From positions 1 through 56,964 of the forward strand of contig JAXGTD010000010.1 of NCBI GenBank assembly GCA_040775095.1: a DNA stretch of 56,964 bases. Reading direction: 5' to 3'. A model generated the notes under the pieces. It searched no databases. It saw nothing but the letters and a program-made list of their open reading frames with translations, and had not been told where the DNA came from. The DNA comes from JAXGTD01 sp040775095. GTDB lineage: Bacteria > Pseudomonadota > Gammaproteobacteria > Chromatiales > Chromatiaceae. The translations under genes and the position numbers were made by a program. This document shows, piece after piece, positions 7,255 to 16,729 of this stretch (position 1 is its first letter; every line of letters begins with the position of its first letter).

Positions 7255-7456
7255 CGGGAAACGCTGATCCAATCCATCCAGGGGCAAACGCAACGCGCAA
7301 CCTGGGCAGCATGACTCCGGGTTGATCCATCCAGGGCCCGCACGGGGGACGCGCTCGTCCGCGTTCCGCCGGAGAGACGCAGATCGAATGCCCACCTGGC
7401 ATGGGATCAGCTCTCGAATCGAGAGATGCGGTTTCCGATTTGCTCCATGATCAGGC
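7255..7456 (+). repeat. dispersed palindromic repeat, copy A
   Basis: This lies in the spacer upstream of the carbonic-anhydrase-like gene. It contains a GGGAAACGCTGATCCAA segment (7256-7272) and, at 7382-7408, a 27-base palindrome of the form GATC-N2-ATGCC-N5-GGCAT-N2-GATC, followed by TTTCCGATTTGCTCCATGATCAG. Related copies lie at 21005-21137 (plus) and 19121-19206 (minus). CTCTCGA-A-TCGAGAG just after the palindrome is a further small hairpin. The rest of the spacer (7220-7523) shows nothing else I recognise. Confidence 0.7.
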
Positions 7457-7523
7457 ACGCCGGAGGCTGAGCAGGCCGGGCCTCCCGTGGCCCGGGTGGC
7501 GGACGCACCCAGCCAGCGCTGTC

Positions 7524-7799
7524 CTAGGGTTTTTCACGCTTACCCAGACCGGCGATCGGCACCACCTGGGCCGCCTGCGGTTGATCCACGTAGTAGGGCC
7601 GCTCGCCGCCGCGACCATCGGCATCAGCGAGCTCCTTTTCCCATGACGAGATCAACAGGAAGCACTGGCGCACGTCCTGGATCGTTGCATCCGAGAGCGG
7701 GTGTTTCATGCCCGGCGGCGGCGTCACGTCTTTGATGATGGCCGACAACGTCTTGCGCATGGCAACCAGGATCTGTTGTTCTTTACTCAGCTCGTGCAT
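7524..7799 (-). CDS. small conserved-looking protein of unknown function
   Basis: A 91-residue basic-acidic soluble protein starting MHELSKEQQILVAMRKTLSA. I cannot assign a function. It has no signal peptide, membrane segment or cysteine cluster beyond one Cys, is predicted to be mostly helical in its first 65 residues (Lys/Glu/Gln-rich with PPPGMKHPLSD in the middle) and ends in a Val/Pro-rich tail. The start at 7799 was chosen because the upstream residues in the same frame are low-quality, Arg/Pro-rich shadow sequence. It lies downstream of ligA on the same strand with a 209-base gap, so it may be read from the smc-zipA-ligA transcript or from its own promoter. Confidence 0.65.
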   Translation of the reverse strand: MHELSKEQQILVAMRKTLSAIIKDVTPPPGMKHPLSDATIQDVRQCFLLISSWEKELADADGRGGERPYYVDQPQAAQVVPIAGLGKREKP

Positions 7800-8008
7800 G
7801 GCGATGAACCTAGGCGTTTCGGGTACGGGTCGGGGCGAGCCAGCGTGCGGCGCCAGTGTTCGGCGCCAGTGTTCGGCGAAGAGTTGGGGGCCCTTTCCCA
7901 CAAATCTACCACAGGTACCGGCCCACCCGGGTCGATCGGGGTGAATCAGCGGCCGTGGCGAGACACGGCGCACGCAATGACGTGGCAACGCCAAGCCGCT
8001 CGCGGCGC

Positions 8009-10279
8009 TCAGCGGTCCGCGGCGTTGTCCAACAGTGCCTCGAGACCGGCCTCGTCGAGCACGGGTATCCCCAGCGCGCGTGCCTTGGCGAGCTTGGAAC
8101 CCGCCTTCTCCCCCGCGACCAGGTAATCCGTGTTCTTGGACACGCTGTCGGTGACCTTCGCGCCAAGGGCTTGCAGATCCGCCTTGATGGTATCGCGCGG
8201 CCTGCTCAGTGTGCCGGTGAGAACGAAGGTCGTGCCACGGAGGCTGTCCGCCACCCGAGCCGAGGGCGCGGACGCGCTCGCCCAGTGGATACCGCCGATG
8301 GCCGGGTCGAGCAGCTTGGCAATGACATCCTGATTATGCGGCTGACCGAAGAAGCCGACGATATGCGCCGCGATCACCGGGCCAACGCCCTCGACGAGCG
8401 TGGTGGTGCCGGAACGCAGCTGTTCCGGGCTCGCGCCGCGCAGCGCATCGAGGGTCTTGAATTCGGCCACGACGCGCTTGGCGATTGCCCCGCTCAGGCC
8501 TCGAATGCCCAACCCCGCGAGCCAGTCCGCCAGCGTCGCGCCCGGCGCGGGGGCGGCATCGGGATGCTCCGACAGATAGCCGACGATGGCCAGCGCGGTC
8601 TTCTCCCCAACGCCCTGGATCCCACCGCGCCGGATCAGATCCTCCTCGCGGACCCGCCGCAGCGGTTCGAGGTCGCCGAAGTGGCTGGCCAGCGTTGCGG
8701 CGGTGGCCTCGCCCACCTCGCGGATGCCCAGCGCGAAAATGAAACGCGCCAGGGTCGTGCTCTTGCTGCGCTCGAGGGCGTCGATCAGGTTCTGGGCCGA
8801 CTTCTCGGCCATCCGATCGAGCGCGGCGAGCTGGCCGGGGCTCAGGGTGTAGAGATCGGCCGGATCATGCACCAGCCCCTGTTCGACCAATTGATCGACG
8901 AGCTTATCCCCCAGACCCTCGATATCCATCGCCCGGCGCGAGGCGAAGTGTTTGATCGCCTCCTTGCGCTGCGCCGGGCAGTACAGCCCCCCGCTGCAGC
9001 GGGCGACCGCCTCGCCCTCGGCGCGGATCACATCCGAGCCGCACACCGGGCAGTAGGTTGGCAGCGCCACCGGCACCGCATTGGCGGGGCGCCGCTGCGG
9101 AAGCACCCGGACGATCTCTGGTATGACATCGCCGGCGCGACGCACGTAGACCGTGTCGCCGACACGGACATCCTTCCGTTCGATCTCGTCCATGTTGTGC
9201 AGCGTGGCGTTGGAGACCGTCACCCCGCCGACGCTGACCGGCGCCAGACGGGCGACCGGCGTGACCGCGCCGGTGCGGCCCACCTGAAATTCCACCGCCT
9301 GTACTGTCGTCAGCTCTTCGCGCGCGGGGAACTTGAACGCGACGGCCCAGCGTGGGGCGCGGGCCACGAATCCAAGCCGCTCCTGATCCGCATGGGCATC
9401 GACCTTGAACACGACCCCATCGATGTCGTAGGCCAGCCGATCGCGGCGATCGGCCATCTCGGCGTGATAGGCAATACATCCGTCGACACCATCCACGACC
9501 CGCACCTCTGGCGAGACGGGCAGACCCCAGGCGGCGATCCGCTCGAGGGTGCCACTGTGGCTATCGGACCACGCCTCGCCCTCGATCGCGCCCGGGCCGT
9601 AACAGAACATGTCCAGGTGACGTGCGGCGGTGATCCTGGCGTCGAGCTGGCGAAGACTGCCAGCGGCGGCGTTACGCGGGTTCGCGAAGATCTTACCGCC
9701 GGTCCGGCGCGCGTGATCGTTGATCTGCGCAAAACGCCGGTGAGTCAGAAACACCTCTCCGCGCACCTCCAACACCAGCGGCCAGCCTTCGCCTTGCAAC
9801 CGCAGCGGCACGCTCTGGATGGTGCGCACCTGGGCCGTGACGTTCTCGCCCCGCTCGCCGTCGCCGCGGGTGGCCGCCTGCACCAGCAGCCCGTGCTCGT
9901 AACGCAGACTGATCGCCAGGCCATCGAGCTTTGGCTCAGCACTATAGCGAGCCGAACCCACCCCCAGCCTCTCACGCACTGCACGGTCGAAGTCGCGCAT
10001 CTCTGCCTCGTTCATGGCATTCTTGAGCGACAACATCGGCACCCGATGCAGCACCTCCTCGAACGCGGCCAGCGGCTCGCCCCCGACGCGCTGCGTGGGG
10101 GAATCCGGGGTCTGCAACCGTGGATAGGCGTCCTCCAGCGACTGGAGCTCGCGCATCAGACGATCGTACTCGGCGTCCGGGATCTCCGGGTCGTCGAGGA
10201 CGTAATAGCAGTAGTTGTGGTGATTAAGCTCGCGGCGCAACTGCTCGGCACGCGCCAGCGTTGCGCCGGGAATACTCAT
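8009..10279 (-). CDS. ligA: NAD-dependent DNA ligase, with duplicated helix-hairpin-helix unit
   Basis: A 756-residue replicative and repair ligase. The adenylation domain has the KxDG active site (K117-G120); the OB domain and a four-Cys zinc finger (C410, C413, C428, C434) follow, then the HhH region and a C-terminal BRCT domain (about 680-756). The family is usually about 670-690 residues. The excess lies in the HhH region, where a unit at about 517-569 (LGIREVGEATAA...IQGVGEK) is repeated at about 590-644 (LGIRGLSGAIAK...VEGVGPV), 73 residues apart. The ATG at 10279 overlaps the zipA stop (ATGA), so the two are translationally coupled. Catalytic residues appear intact. Confidence 0.96.
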   Translation of the reverse strand: MSIPGATLARAEQLRRELNHHNYCYYVLDDPEIPDAEYDRLMRELQSLEDAYPRLQTPDSPTQRVGGEPLAAFEEVLHRVPMLSLKNAMNEAEMRDFDRAVRERLGVGSARYSAEPKLDGLAISLRYEHGLLVQAATRGDGERGENVTAQVRTIQSVPLRLQGEGWPLVLEVRGEVFLTHRRFAQINDHARRTGGKIFANPRNAAAGSLRQLDARITAARHLDMFCYGPGAIEGEAWSDSHSGTLERIAAWGLPVSPEVRVVDGVDGCIAYHAEMADRRDRLAYDIDGVVFKVDAHADQERLGFVARAPRWAVAFKFPAREELTTVQAVEFQVGRTGAVTPVARLAPVSVGGVTVSNATLHNMDEIERKDVRVGDTVYVRRAGDVIPEIVRVLPQRRPANAVPVALPTYCPVCGSDVIRAEGEAVARCSGGLYCPAQRKEAIKHFASRRAMDIEGLGDKLVDQLVEQGLVHDPADLYTLSPGQLAALDRMAEKSAQNLIDALERSKSTTLARFIFALGIREVGEATAATLASHFGDLEPLRRVREEDLIRRGGIQGVGEKTALAIVGYLSEHPDAAPAPGATLADWLAGLGIRGLSGAIAKRVVAEFKTLDALRGASPEQLRSGTTTLVEGVGPVIAAHIVGFFGQPHNQDVIAKLLDPAIGGIHWASASAPSARVADSLRGTTFVLTGTLSRPRDTIKADLQALGAKVTDSVSKNTDYLVAGEKAGSKLAKARALGIPVLDEAGLEALLDNAADR

Positions 10280-10986
10280 CCGTCGATTGGCGCCGAGGTC
10301 TGGCCCTGAATCAGCTCGAGCACCCGACCACGCAGGGCCTGGGCCTTCTCGACGCTCAGCGGCGCGCGGTCGCGCTCCTGCAGCTCGCCACCAAGCTCCT
10401 CGGCGATGCCGCGCGCGACCTGAAGCATCTCGTCGAAGACCATCAGATCGCTTGGCGCACCCTCGAGCTGCGCAAACAGCGCCAGGCCCCGCGTGTTGAA
10501 TCCATCCATGTCATCGAATGGGAAGCTGCCTGGCTTGAACAGGTTGGCCATGCTAAACAGCGCCCGCTCGGATGCCCCTTCGGGCGAATGCAGGTGGAAG
10601 ATATCCCGCTCCCCGGCGGTGAGGTGATAGTGCTCGGCGGCCTTGAGAACCCGCTCGCCCGGGAACGGGTCCCCCTTCGCGACAACGAAGAGTTGAATCA
10701 GCATGCTCGGCGCGGGCTCGGCCGGCTTCTCGTCACCGACATCCGCGCCCTCTCCTGCAGGACCCGCCCCGCTCTCGGGGGGGGCCGTGGCCCCCATGTC
10801 GGGGCCGGCCCGGGCCGCATCCGGATCGAGCACCCCGAGGTTGGGCTCGCGCTTCTCACCCACGAAGGTGCCATAGCTCTCCTCGTCGTCCCGTTCGGTT
10901 CCCCGACGTCGCTCCCAAAGGTAGAGCCCCAGCAGAAACGCTCCGCCGAGGACGATGAGGATGATTCGCAGCGTGGCAGCGTCCAT
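10276..10986 (-). CDS. zipA: cell division protein ZipA
   Basis: A 236-residue inner-membrane division protein with an N-terminal membrane anchor (about residues 5-24), a short charged/Pro-rich linker and a C-terminal FtsZ-binding ZipA domain (about 92-230; MLIQLFVVAKGDPFPGERVL and GFNTRGLALFAQ segments). ZipA tethers the Z-ring to the membrane. The linker is short compared with the E. coli protein. It lies between smc and ligA, the usual gammaproteobacterial order, and its stop codon overlaps the ligA start. It starts 60 bases after the smc stop. Confidence 0.93.
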   Translation of the reverse strand: MDAATLRIILIVLGGAFLLGLYLWERRRGTERDDEESYGTFVGEKREPNLGVLDPDAARAGPDMGATAPPESGAGPAGEGADVGDEKPAEPAPSMLIQLFVVAKGDPFPGERVLKAAEHYHLTAGERDIFHLHSPEGASERALFSMANLFKPGSFPFDDMDGFNTRGLALFAQLEGAPSDLMVFDEMLQVARGIAEELGGELQERDRAPLSVEKAQALRGRVLELIQGQTSAPIDG

Positions 10987-11046
10987 TCGGATTCCGGCCC
11001 TCCGGGTTTAATCTTGGCGAAGTATATCAGCGACCCACGCGAGGGG

Positions 11047-14000
11047 TCAGGAAGCCGCGACCAGGCGTGCGGCCTCGTCCACGTCAACCGACACCAGACG
11101 TGAGCAGCCCGGCTCATGCATGGTCACGCCGATGAGGTGATCGGCGATCTCCATGGTCACCTTGTTGTGGGTAATGAAGATGAACTGGATCTGATCGGAC
11201 ATGGAGCGCACCAACTCGCAGAAGCGCCCGACATTGGCGTCGTCGAGCGGCGCGTCGACCTCATCGAGCATACAGAATGGCGCCGGGTTGAGCTGAAAGA
11301 TCGCGAATACCAACGCCACCGCGGTCAGCGCCTTCTCACCGCCGGAAAGCAAGTGGATGCTGGAATTGCGTTTACCGGGCGGGCGGGCCATGATCGCGAC
11401 ACCGGTCTCCAGCAAGTCATCATCGGTGAGCTCCAGATAGGCATGGCCGCCGCCGAAAACCCGGGGGAAGAGTTGCTGCAACCCCTGGTTGACCCGGTCG
11501 AAGGTCTCCTTGAAACGGCTCCGGGTCTCGCGGTCGATCTTGCGGATGGCCGTTTCCAGCGTCTCCAGCGAGCGCGAGATATCGCCATACTGCTCATCGA
11601 GGTAGCGCATCCGCTCGGACTGCTCGTTGAACTCGTCGATCGCCGCCAGGTTGATGTTGCCCAGACGCTGGATCCGGGTCGCAACCCGCTCCAGCTCCTG
11701 TTGCCAGGTCGTTGCATCGGCCGACGCGTCGAGCCCGTCGAGCAGCGACTCGGCGCGCTCCTCCCGGGCCGTAAGCTGTTCCTCGAGCGTGCGTCGGCGA
11801 ACCAGCAGCTCCTGGCGTTCCAGGCGCTTGGCGTCGAGCGCACGCTGACCCTCGTCGGCCTGCCGTTCCAGGCGCTGACGCCGCTGCTCCATTTCGCGCA
11901 CCGCGGCGTCGAGCCGTTCCATCGCGTCGCGCACCTCGCTCAATTGCGTCTCGACATCGACGCGAAGCGCCAGTTGCTCGGCCAGCCGCTCCTGCTGCTC
12001 CGCGACCGGCTCGGCGTCCTCCTCGAGCTCGCCGAGCAACGCATCGCGTCGCTCGCGCAGGGCGTCGCGCTGTCCCTGCGCGCGCTCCAGCGCCGCGGAG
12101 ATGGCATCGCGCGAGGCACGACGGGTCTCCACGCCGACCTGCAGGCGCTGCGCCTCTTCGCGGCAGTGGTCCTCGCGGGCACGGGCCGCGCTGACCGCGG
12201 CCCTGAGCGCGTCACGCTGGGCGCCGAGCGTATCGCGTTGCGTGGCCAGCTCCTCGGCCTCTTCCAGCGCGGCATGCAGTTGCTCACGCGCCGACTCGAT
12301 CTCATCGAGCACGTCAGCGTGCCGCTCCTGGAGCTCCACACGTTCGCGCCCAAGGGCCTCGTGACGCTCACGCAGATGCTCCAGCCGCGAGCGACCCGCC
12401 CCCAGCTCGGCGTCGAGCGCGGCGCGCTCGCGGCTCAACCGGGTGACGCTGTCCAGGGCATCGTCGCGCTCGAGCTCCAGGGCCAGGCGGCGCTCGCTCA
12501 GCGTATCCAGCCCCCCGGCCAGCTCCTGGATGACGCCTTCGAGCTCGTCGCTGGCGAGCTGCAGCGACTTGAGCTCCTCGGCACGCCCGAGACTGCCGGC
12601 CAGCCCGGGTCCACCGCCGGGGGTACGCAGCCAGTCCGGGCCGAGGATCACCCCGGCGCGGGTGACCAGGCATTGCCCGGGACGCAGATCGCGGCGCCGC
12701 GCCAGCGCCTCCTCCAGGGTCTCGGCGACATCGACCTGGGCGAGCAGTCCGGCGAGCGGCCAGGGACAACGGACATGAGCCAGCAGACCGCCCCGGGCCT
12801 CGGGCGCGGCTTGCGCCTCGGTCGAGAACAGCGTCAGGGCGGCGCAATCGGCAACCAGCGCGTGCCCATCGAATGCATCGGTGCAGATCGCCGCCAGCGC
12901 ATCGCCGAGCGCGGCCTCGACGGCGGCCTCCCAGCCGGCATCGACCTCGATGCGTTCCACCAGCCGCGGCGCATCCTCCACTCCCTGGCGCTCGATCCAG
13001 GCACTGATGGCGCCATCGCCGCCATCCAGGGCGGCGTCCTGTAGCGCCTCCAGCGAGGCCTGGCGGCCGCGCGACTCCTGCAGCTGCGTGCGCGCCGCGT
13101 CGAGCCGCGCATTCAGGGATCGGCGTTCCTCGTCGAGTGCGCGCAGCGCGTCGCTCGCCCCGGCCTGCGCGTCGGCGGCGAGGCCGATGCGCTCGTCCAG
13201 CCCCTCGGAGCGCTCTTCGAGGTTCTCGATCCGCAGCCGCAGCTCCGCGGTATCGAGCCGCTCGAGCTCCTCGTCGATGCGTCGCAGGCGCTGCTCGTCC
13301 TGCGCCATGCGCTGCTCGAGCTGATTGATGCGGCCCCGCTCCAGCTGCGCGCGCTGTGCCGGCGCCGAGGCGTGCTGCTGGAGCGCGTCCCAGCGCGCCT
13401 GCCAGGCGTCGAGCTGCTGCTCGGCCAGGAGCACCTCATCGCCGGCCGCGCGGCGGGCATCCTCGGCCTCGATGAGCCGCGGCTCATCACGCTCCAGCCC
13501 CGCCTCCAGCTCGGCGAGCCGCTCGCGGTCGCGTTCCAACAACGCATCGGCATCGCCGAGCTCGCGCCGGACCCGACCGAGCTCCGCCTCCTGGCGCGCG
13601 CGATGCTCGCGCGCGAACGCGATGGCCTGCTCCAGTCGCGCGATCTCCGAGCCAACCGCGTAGTAACGGCCCTGCACGGCGTTGAATCGCTCCGATGCGT
13701 CCGCATAGGCGTCGCGATGCTCCTCGATCTCGGCCTCGAGCCGCCGCTGCGCGGCGCGATCGGCCTCGATCGCCACGCTGGCCTCGCCGAGCACTCGGTC
13801 TCGCGCGGCGATGTCCTGGTCCAGCTCATGCCAGCGCAGCGCCATCAGCTCGGCCTCGAGGCGCCGCTCGTCGCGTTTGAGGGCACGATACTTCTCGGCG
13901 GTGGCGGCCTGGCGCTCCAGGTGCTGGAGCTGCTTGGCCACCTCGTCGCGCACATCCTCGAGCCGCGCGAGGTTCTCGCGCGTGTGGCGCATCCGCGTCT

Positions 14001-14541
14001 CGGTCTCGCGACGGCGCTCCTTGTACTTGGAGATGCCCGCCGCCTCCTCGATGAACAGGCGCAGCTCCTCGGGCCTGGCCTCGATGAAGCGCGAGATCAT
14101 GCCCTGCTCGATGATCGAATAGCTGCGCGGTCCCAGTCCGGTGCCAAGGAACAGGTCCTGGATATCGCGCCGACGGCACCGCGAGCCATTCAGAAAGTAG
14201 GTCGACTGCCCATCGCGGGTGACCTGGCGTTTGACCGAGATCTGATTGAAGCGGACCAGCTCACCGCCGGCGCCACCATCGCTGTTGTCGAAGACCAGCT
14301 CGATCCCGGCCATGCCGACCGGTTTGCGACCCGTGCTGCCATTGAAGATGACGTCGGCCATGGACTCGCCGCGAAGCATCTTGGCCGAGCTCTCGCCCAT
14401 GACCCAGCGCACCGCATCGATCACGTTTGACTTGCCGCAGCCATTGGGGCCGACCACGCCAACCAGATTGCTCGGAAACGGGACCGTCGTCGGGTCGACG
14501 AAGGACTTGAAACCGGCGAGCTTGATCTTTTCCAGGCGCAT
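11047..14541 (-). CDS. smc: chromosome segregation protein SMC
   Basis: A 1164-residue condensin ATPase. The N-terminal Walker A is GPNGCGKSN (about residues 31-39). Two long coiled coils rich in Glu, Arg, Ala and Leu flank a hinge domain at about 500-660, and the C-terminal head carries the ABC signature LSGGEKAL and the Walker B motif MLDEVDAPLDD. With ScpA and ScpB (not in this window) it compacts and separates chromosomes. Use of SMC rather than MukB fits Chromatiales, Xanthomonadales and pseudomonads rather than enterics. Long open frames on the opposite strand are shadows of its Arg/Ala/Glu-rich codons. Confidence 0.97.
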   Translation of the reverse strand: MRLEKIKLAGFKSFVDPTTVPFPSNLVGVVGPNGCGKSNVIDAVRWVMGESSAKMLRGESMADVIFNGSTGRKPVGMAGIELVFDNSDGGAGGELVRFNQISVKRQVTRDGQSTYFLNGSRCRRRDIQDLFLGTGLGPRSYSIIEQGMISRFIEARPEELRLFIEEAAGISKYKERRRETETRMRHTRENLARLEDVRDEVAKQLQHLERQAATAEKYRALKRDERRLEAELMALRWHELDQDIAARDRVLGEASVAIEADRAAQRRLEAEIEEHRDAYADASERFNAVQGRYYAVGSEIARLEQAIAFAREHRARQEAELGRVRRELGDADALLERDRERLAELEAGLERDEPRLIEAEDARRAAGDEVLLAEQQLDAWQARWDALQQHASAPAQRAQLERGRINQLEQRMAQDEQRLRRIDEELERLDTAELRLRIENLEERSEGLDERIGLAADAQAGASDALRALDEERRSLNARLDAARTQLQESRGRQASLEALQDAALDGGDGAISAWIERQGVEDAPRLVERIEVDAGWEAAVEAALGDALAAICTDAFDGHALVADCAALTLFSTEAQAAPEARGGLLAHVRCPWPLAGLLAQVDVAETLEEALARRRDLRPGQCLVTRAGVILGPDWLRTPGGGPGLAGSLGRAEELKSLQLASDELEGVIQELAGGLDTLSERRLALELERDDALDSVTRLSRERAALDAELGAGRSRLEHLRERHEALGRERVELQERHADVLDEIESAREQLHAALEEAEELATQRDTLGAQRDALRAAVSAARAREDHCREEAQRLQVGVETRRASRDAISAALERAQGQRDALRERRDALLGELEEDAEPVAEQQERLAEQLALRVDVETQLSEVRDAMERLDAAVREMEQRRQRLERQADEGQRALDAKRLERQELLVRRRTLEEQLTAREERAESLLDGLDASADATTWQQELERVATRIQRLGNINLAAIDEFNEQSERMRYLDEQYGDISRSLETLETAIRKIDRETRSRFKETFDRVNQGLQQLFPRVFGGGHAYLELTDDDLLETGVAIMARPPGKRNSSIHLLSGGEKALTAVALVFAIFQLNPAPFCMLDEVDAPLDDANVGRFCELVRSMSDQIQFIFITHNKVTMEIADHLIGVTMHEPGCSRLVSVDVDEAARLVAAS

Positions 14542-14749
14542 CTCGGCACGATACTGAAGCCGATTTCACTGCACAAGCGGGTTATCTAAAAAGGGAACCG
14601 GCGCGGGTGAACGGCCCGGATGCGCGACCGGGCGCGCCGGCATCGACGGGTGGGGGCGTTCTGTCCCCGCGCATCCGCGACGCGGTGCATCGTGCTGCCG
14701 GGGGGCCGCGGGGAGCGCTCCAGGGGCGGGCATACCAGAAAGGCCGCTC

Positions 14750-14758
14750 TGGTAGACT
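14750..14758 (+). promoter_or_regulatory. extended -10 promoter element upstream of queF
   Basis: TGGTAGACT fits the TGnTAnAAT extended -10 pattern, about 57 bases upstream of the queF ATG and at the right position for a short leader. No good -35 element sits 17 bases upstream, which is common for extended -10 promoters. The rest of the smc-queF spacer (14542-14814) is GC-rich with no other recognised feature. Confidence 0.45.
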
Positions 14759-14814
14759 CCGCGCCCATGCCAGGCCCGAGGCGGCCCGCCACCGACCCAT
14801 CCGGAGAACCCGAC

Positions 14815-15204
14815 ATGACGACCACGCCGAGCAAGACGCTTGAGACCTTCCCGAACCCACAACCCGGGCGCGACTACACGATCCGCATCCGCGTGCCGGA
14901 ATTCACCTGCCTGTGCCCGAAGACCGGCCAGCCCGACTTCGCGGAATTGACCCTCGAGTACGTCCCCGAGGCGCGATGCGTGGAGCTCAAGTCGCTCAAG
15001 CTCTACGTCTGGTCCTATCGCGACGAGGGTGCGTTCCACGAGGCGGTGACCAACCGAATCCTCGACGATCTGGTCGCGGCCACCGCGCCGCGCTTCATGC
15101 GCCTGTCGGCCGACTTCAACGTCCGTGGCGGCGTGTACACCAAGGTGATCGCCGAACACCGTGCCAGCGGCTGGTGCGCACCCCAGGCCGTGCACCTGCC
15201 ATGA
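14815..15204 (+). CDS. queF: NADPH-dependent preQ0 reductase QueF (short form)
   Basis: A 129-residue single-domain T-fold enzyme that reduces 7-cyano-7-deazaguanine (preQ0) to preQ1 in queuosine biosynthesis. The catalytic Cys34 and Asp41 lie in TCLCPKTGQPDFA, and the family NADPH-site motif appears as ELKSLKLY (57-64). Its length matches the Bacillus-type short QueF, not the double-domain E. coli form. The ATG at 14815 is preceded by GGAG; longer frames upstream are not family-like. It overlaps the downstream sugar kinase by 4 bases (ATGA), so the two are probably co-translated although no metabolic link is apparent. Confidence 0.95.
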   Translation: MTTTPSKTLETFPNPQPGRDYTIRIRVPEFTCLCPKTGQPDFAELTLEYVPEARCVELKSLKLYVWSYRDEGAFHEAVTNRILDDLVAATAPRFMRLSADFNVRGGVYTKVIAEHRASGWCAPQAVHLP

Positions 15205-16517
15205 GCCGACCCGGCGCCATGGGCCTGGACGTCGGCACCTCGGGCTGCCGTGCGGTGGCGATCGACGAGCGCGGCCACATCCTGGCCGAGACCAATGGCG
15301 CATTGCCGGCGCCGATTCGCTCCGCAACGGGCGCGATTGAACAGCACCCGGCACTGTGGTGGGAGCGCGTTGTCGACGTCCTCGGCCAGATCGCCCGGCG
15401 GCCCCTGCCCTGTCCACCCGAGGCGCTCTGTGTCGATGCGACCTCCTCCACGCTGCTGCTGTGCACCCCAGAGGGCTCGCCGCTGGGCCCGGCCCTGATG
15501 TACAACGACGGCAGCTCGCGGCGCGAGGCGACCCGGATCGCTGCCCTCGCCCCCGTCGACTCACCCGCACGCGGCGCCAGCTCGAGTCTCGCCAAGCTGC
15601 TGCGTCTGAAGGCGCGTCTCGCGCCGAAGACGGCGACGCTGGCTCTGCATCAGGCGGACTGGATCACGGGTCGGCTGCTTGGCCAATTCGGCACGAGCGA
15701 CTGGAACAACGCGCTGAAGCTCGGTTTCGATGCCGCCGGCGCGTGCTGGCCCGAATGGATCGCGCGGCTGGATCTGGCCCCGGTCGTCCTTCCGCGTTGC
15801 CATCGCCCCGGTGCTCGGCTCGGCCCCATCGACGCCGCGGTCGCCGACGCCACGGGGCTGCCCCGCGGGTTGCAGATCTGCGCCGGCACCACCGACAGCA
15901 CCGCGGCGGTGCTGGCGGCGGGTGTGGCGGAACCGGGCGATGCGGTCACAAGCCTTGGCAGCAGCCTGGTGCTGAAGATCCTCTCGCCCCATCCGATCGG
16001 CGACCCCGGGAGCGGGGTCTACAGCCATCGACTGGGGCGACTGTGGCTTGCCGGCGGCGCATCCAACAGCGGTGGTGCGGTCCTGCGCCAGTTCTTCACG
16101 GATCGGCGCATCGCCGAGCTGAGCGCGGGGATCGATCCCGCGACCCCTGCCGGGCTCGACTACTACCCGCTGCCCGACATCGGGGAGCGCTTCCCCCGCA
16201 ATGACCCGGCCATGCTGCCGCGCCTTGCGCCGCGCCCGCAAGACGATCGGCGGTTCCTGCAGGGGCTGTTCGAGGGGATCGCCGCGATCGAGGCCGCGGG
16301 ATATCGACGCCTCACCGAACTGGGCGCGCCGCGACCACGGCGCGTCGTCACCATCGGCGGTGGCGCCCGCAACGCGGTCTGGACCGCGATCAGGCAGCGC
16401 CGCCTGGGCATTCCCGTGGGGCCGGCGCACCAGCAGCAGGCCGCCTATGGGGCGGCACGCCTGGCATTGGGCGCCGTGGGACAGGAGGGGCAGACGGGAG
16501 GCGGCCCCATCGATTGA
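15201..16517 (+). CDS. FGGY-family carbohydrate kinase
   Basis: A 438-residue ASKHA-fold sugar kinase. The N-terminal phosphate loop is LDVGTSGCRA, a central LHQADWITGRLLG region follows, and a C-terminal GGGARNAVWTAI segment matches the second nucleotide-binding region. Asp in the CAGTTDSTAA segment is the likely catalytic base. It resembles the shorter D-ribulokinase/xylulokinase-like enzymes of bacteria and cyanobacteria, but the substrate cannot be read from sequence. The ATG at 15201 overlaps the queF stop by 4 bases. An inverted repeat follows its stop codon. Confidence 0.85.
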   Translation: MSRPGAMGLDVGTSGCRAVAIDERGHILAETNGALPAPIRSATGAIEQHPALWWERVVDVLGQIARRPLPCPPEALCVDATSSTLLLCTPEGSPLGPALMYNDGSSRREATRIAALAPVDSPARGASSSLAKLLRLKARLAPKTATLALHQADWITGRLLGQFGTSDWNNALKLGFDAAGACWPEWIARLDLAPVVLPRCHRPGARLGPIDAAVADATGLPRGLQICAGTTDSTAAVLAAGVAEPGDAVTSLGSSLVLKILSPHPIGDPGSGVYSHRLGRLWLAGGASNSGGAVLRQFFTDRRIAELSAGIDPATPAGLDYYPLPDIGERFPRNDPAMLPRLAPRPQDDRRFLQGLFEGIAAIEAAGYRRLTELGAPRPRRVVTIGGGARNAVWTAIRQRRLGIPVGPAHQQQAAYGAARLALGAVGQEGQTGGGPID

Positions 16518-16563
16518 CGCCCCGGCCGCCCCCAACGCAATGCCTGGTCGCGATGCCGGGGCG
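16518..16563 (+). terminator. possible hairpin after the sugar kinase gene
   Basis: Nine-base perfect arms, CGCCCCGGC (16518-16526) and GCCGGGGCG (16555-16563), enclose a 28-base loop immediately after the stop codon. There is no T-run, so intrinsic termination is uncertain; it may simply be a transcript-end stabilising fold. Confidence 0.3.
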
Positions 16564-16620
16564 CAGACACGCGCCGCGGCGAGGCTCGGCACGAGCAGCG
16601 CGGGAACGACAGCGGCCTGA

Positions 16621-16649
16621 TCGTCACCCAATCGCGTGCCTGTTATGAT
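16621..16649 (+). promoter_or_regulatory. promoter upstream of the UDP-sugar dehydrogenase
   Basis: The -35-like TCGTCA (16621-16626), 17 bases of spacer and an extended -10 TGTTATGAT (16641-16649) give a good sigma-70 match. A leader of roughly 75 bases would precede the ATG at 16730. Part of that leader (about 16663-16713) weakly resembles, on the minus strand, the right half of the dispersed palindromic repeat family. Confidence 0.5.
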
Positions 16650-16729
16650 GGCGCGGCAGTCAAAATGGCGCGGTTTTGTGGCAGAGCGCGCACTCGATCC
16701 CATCTCAGTGTCCCCGGAGCATCGGACCC

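Noticed and set aside
7856..10309. An 817-codon open frame on the plus strand opposite ligA.
   Set aside because: It is an antisense shadow of ligA in GC-rich DNA: Arg/Gly/Asp/His-rich, no recognisable domain, while the minus strand encodes a complete ligase.
11116..13044. A 642-codon open frame on the plus strand opposite smc.
   Set aside because: Its Leu/Gln/Arg-rich content mirrors the Glu/Arg/Leu-rich coiled coil of SMC on the other strand; no start site or family match.
14640..14760. A preQ1 riboswitch upstream of queF.
   Set aside because: The GC-rich spacer does not show the short H-type pseudoknot pattern with its A-rich tail.
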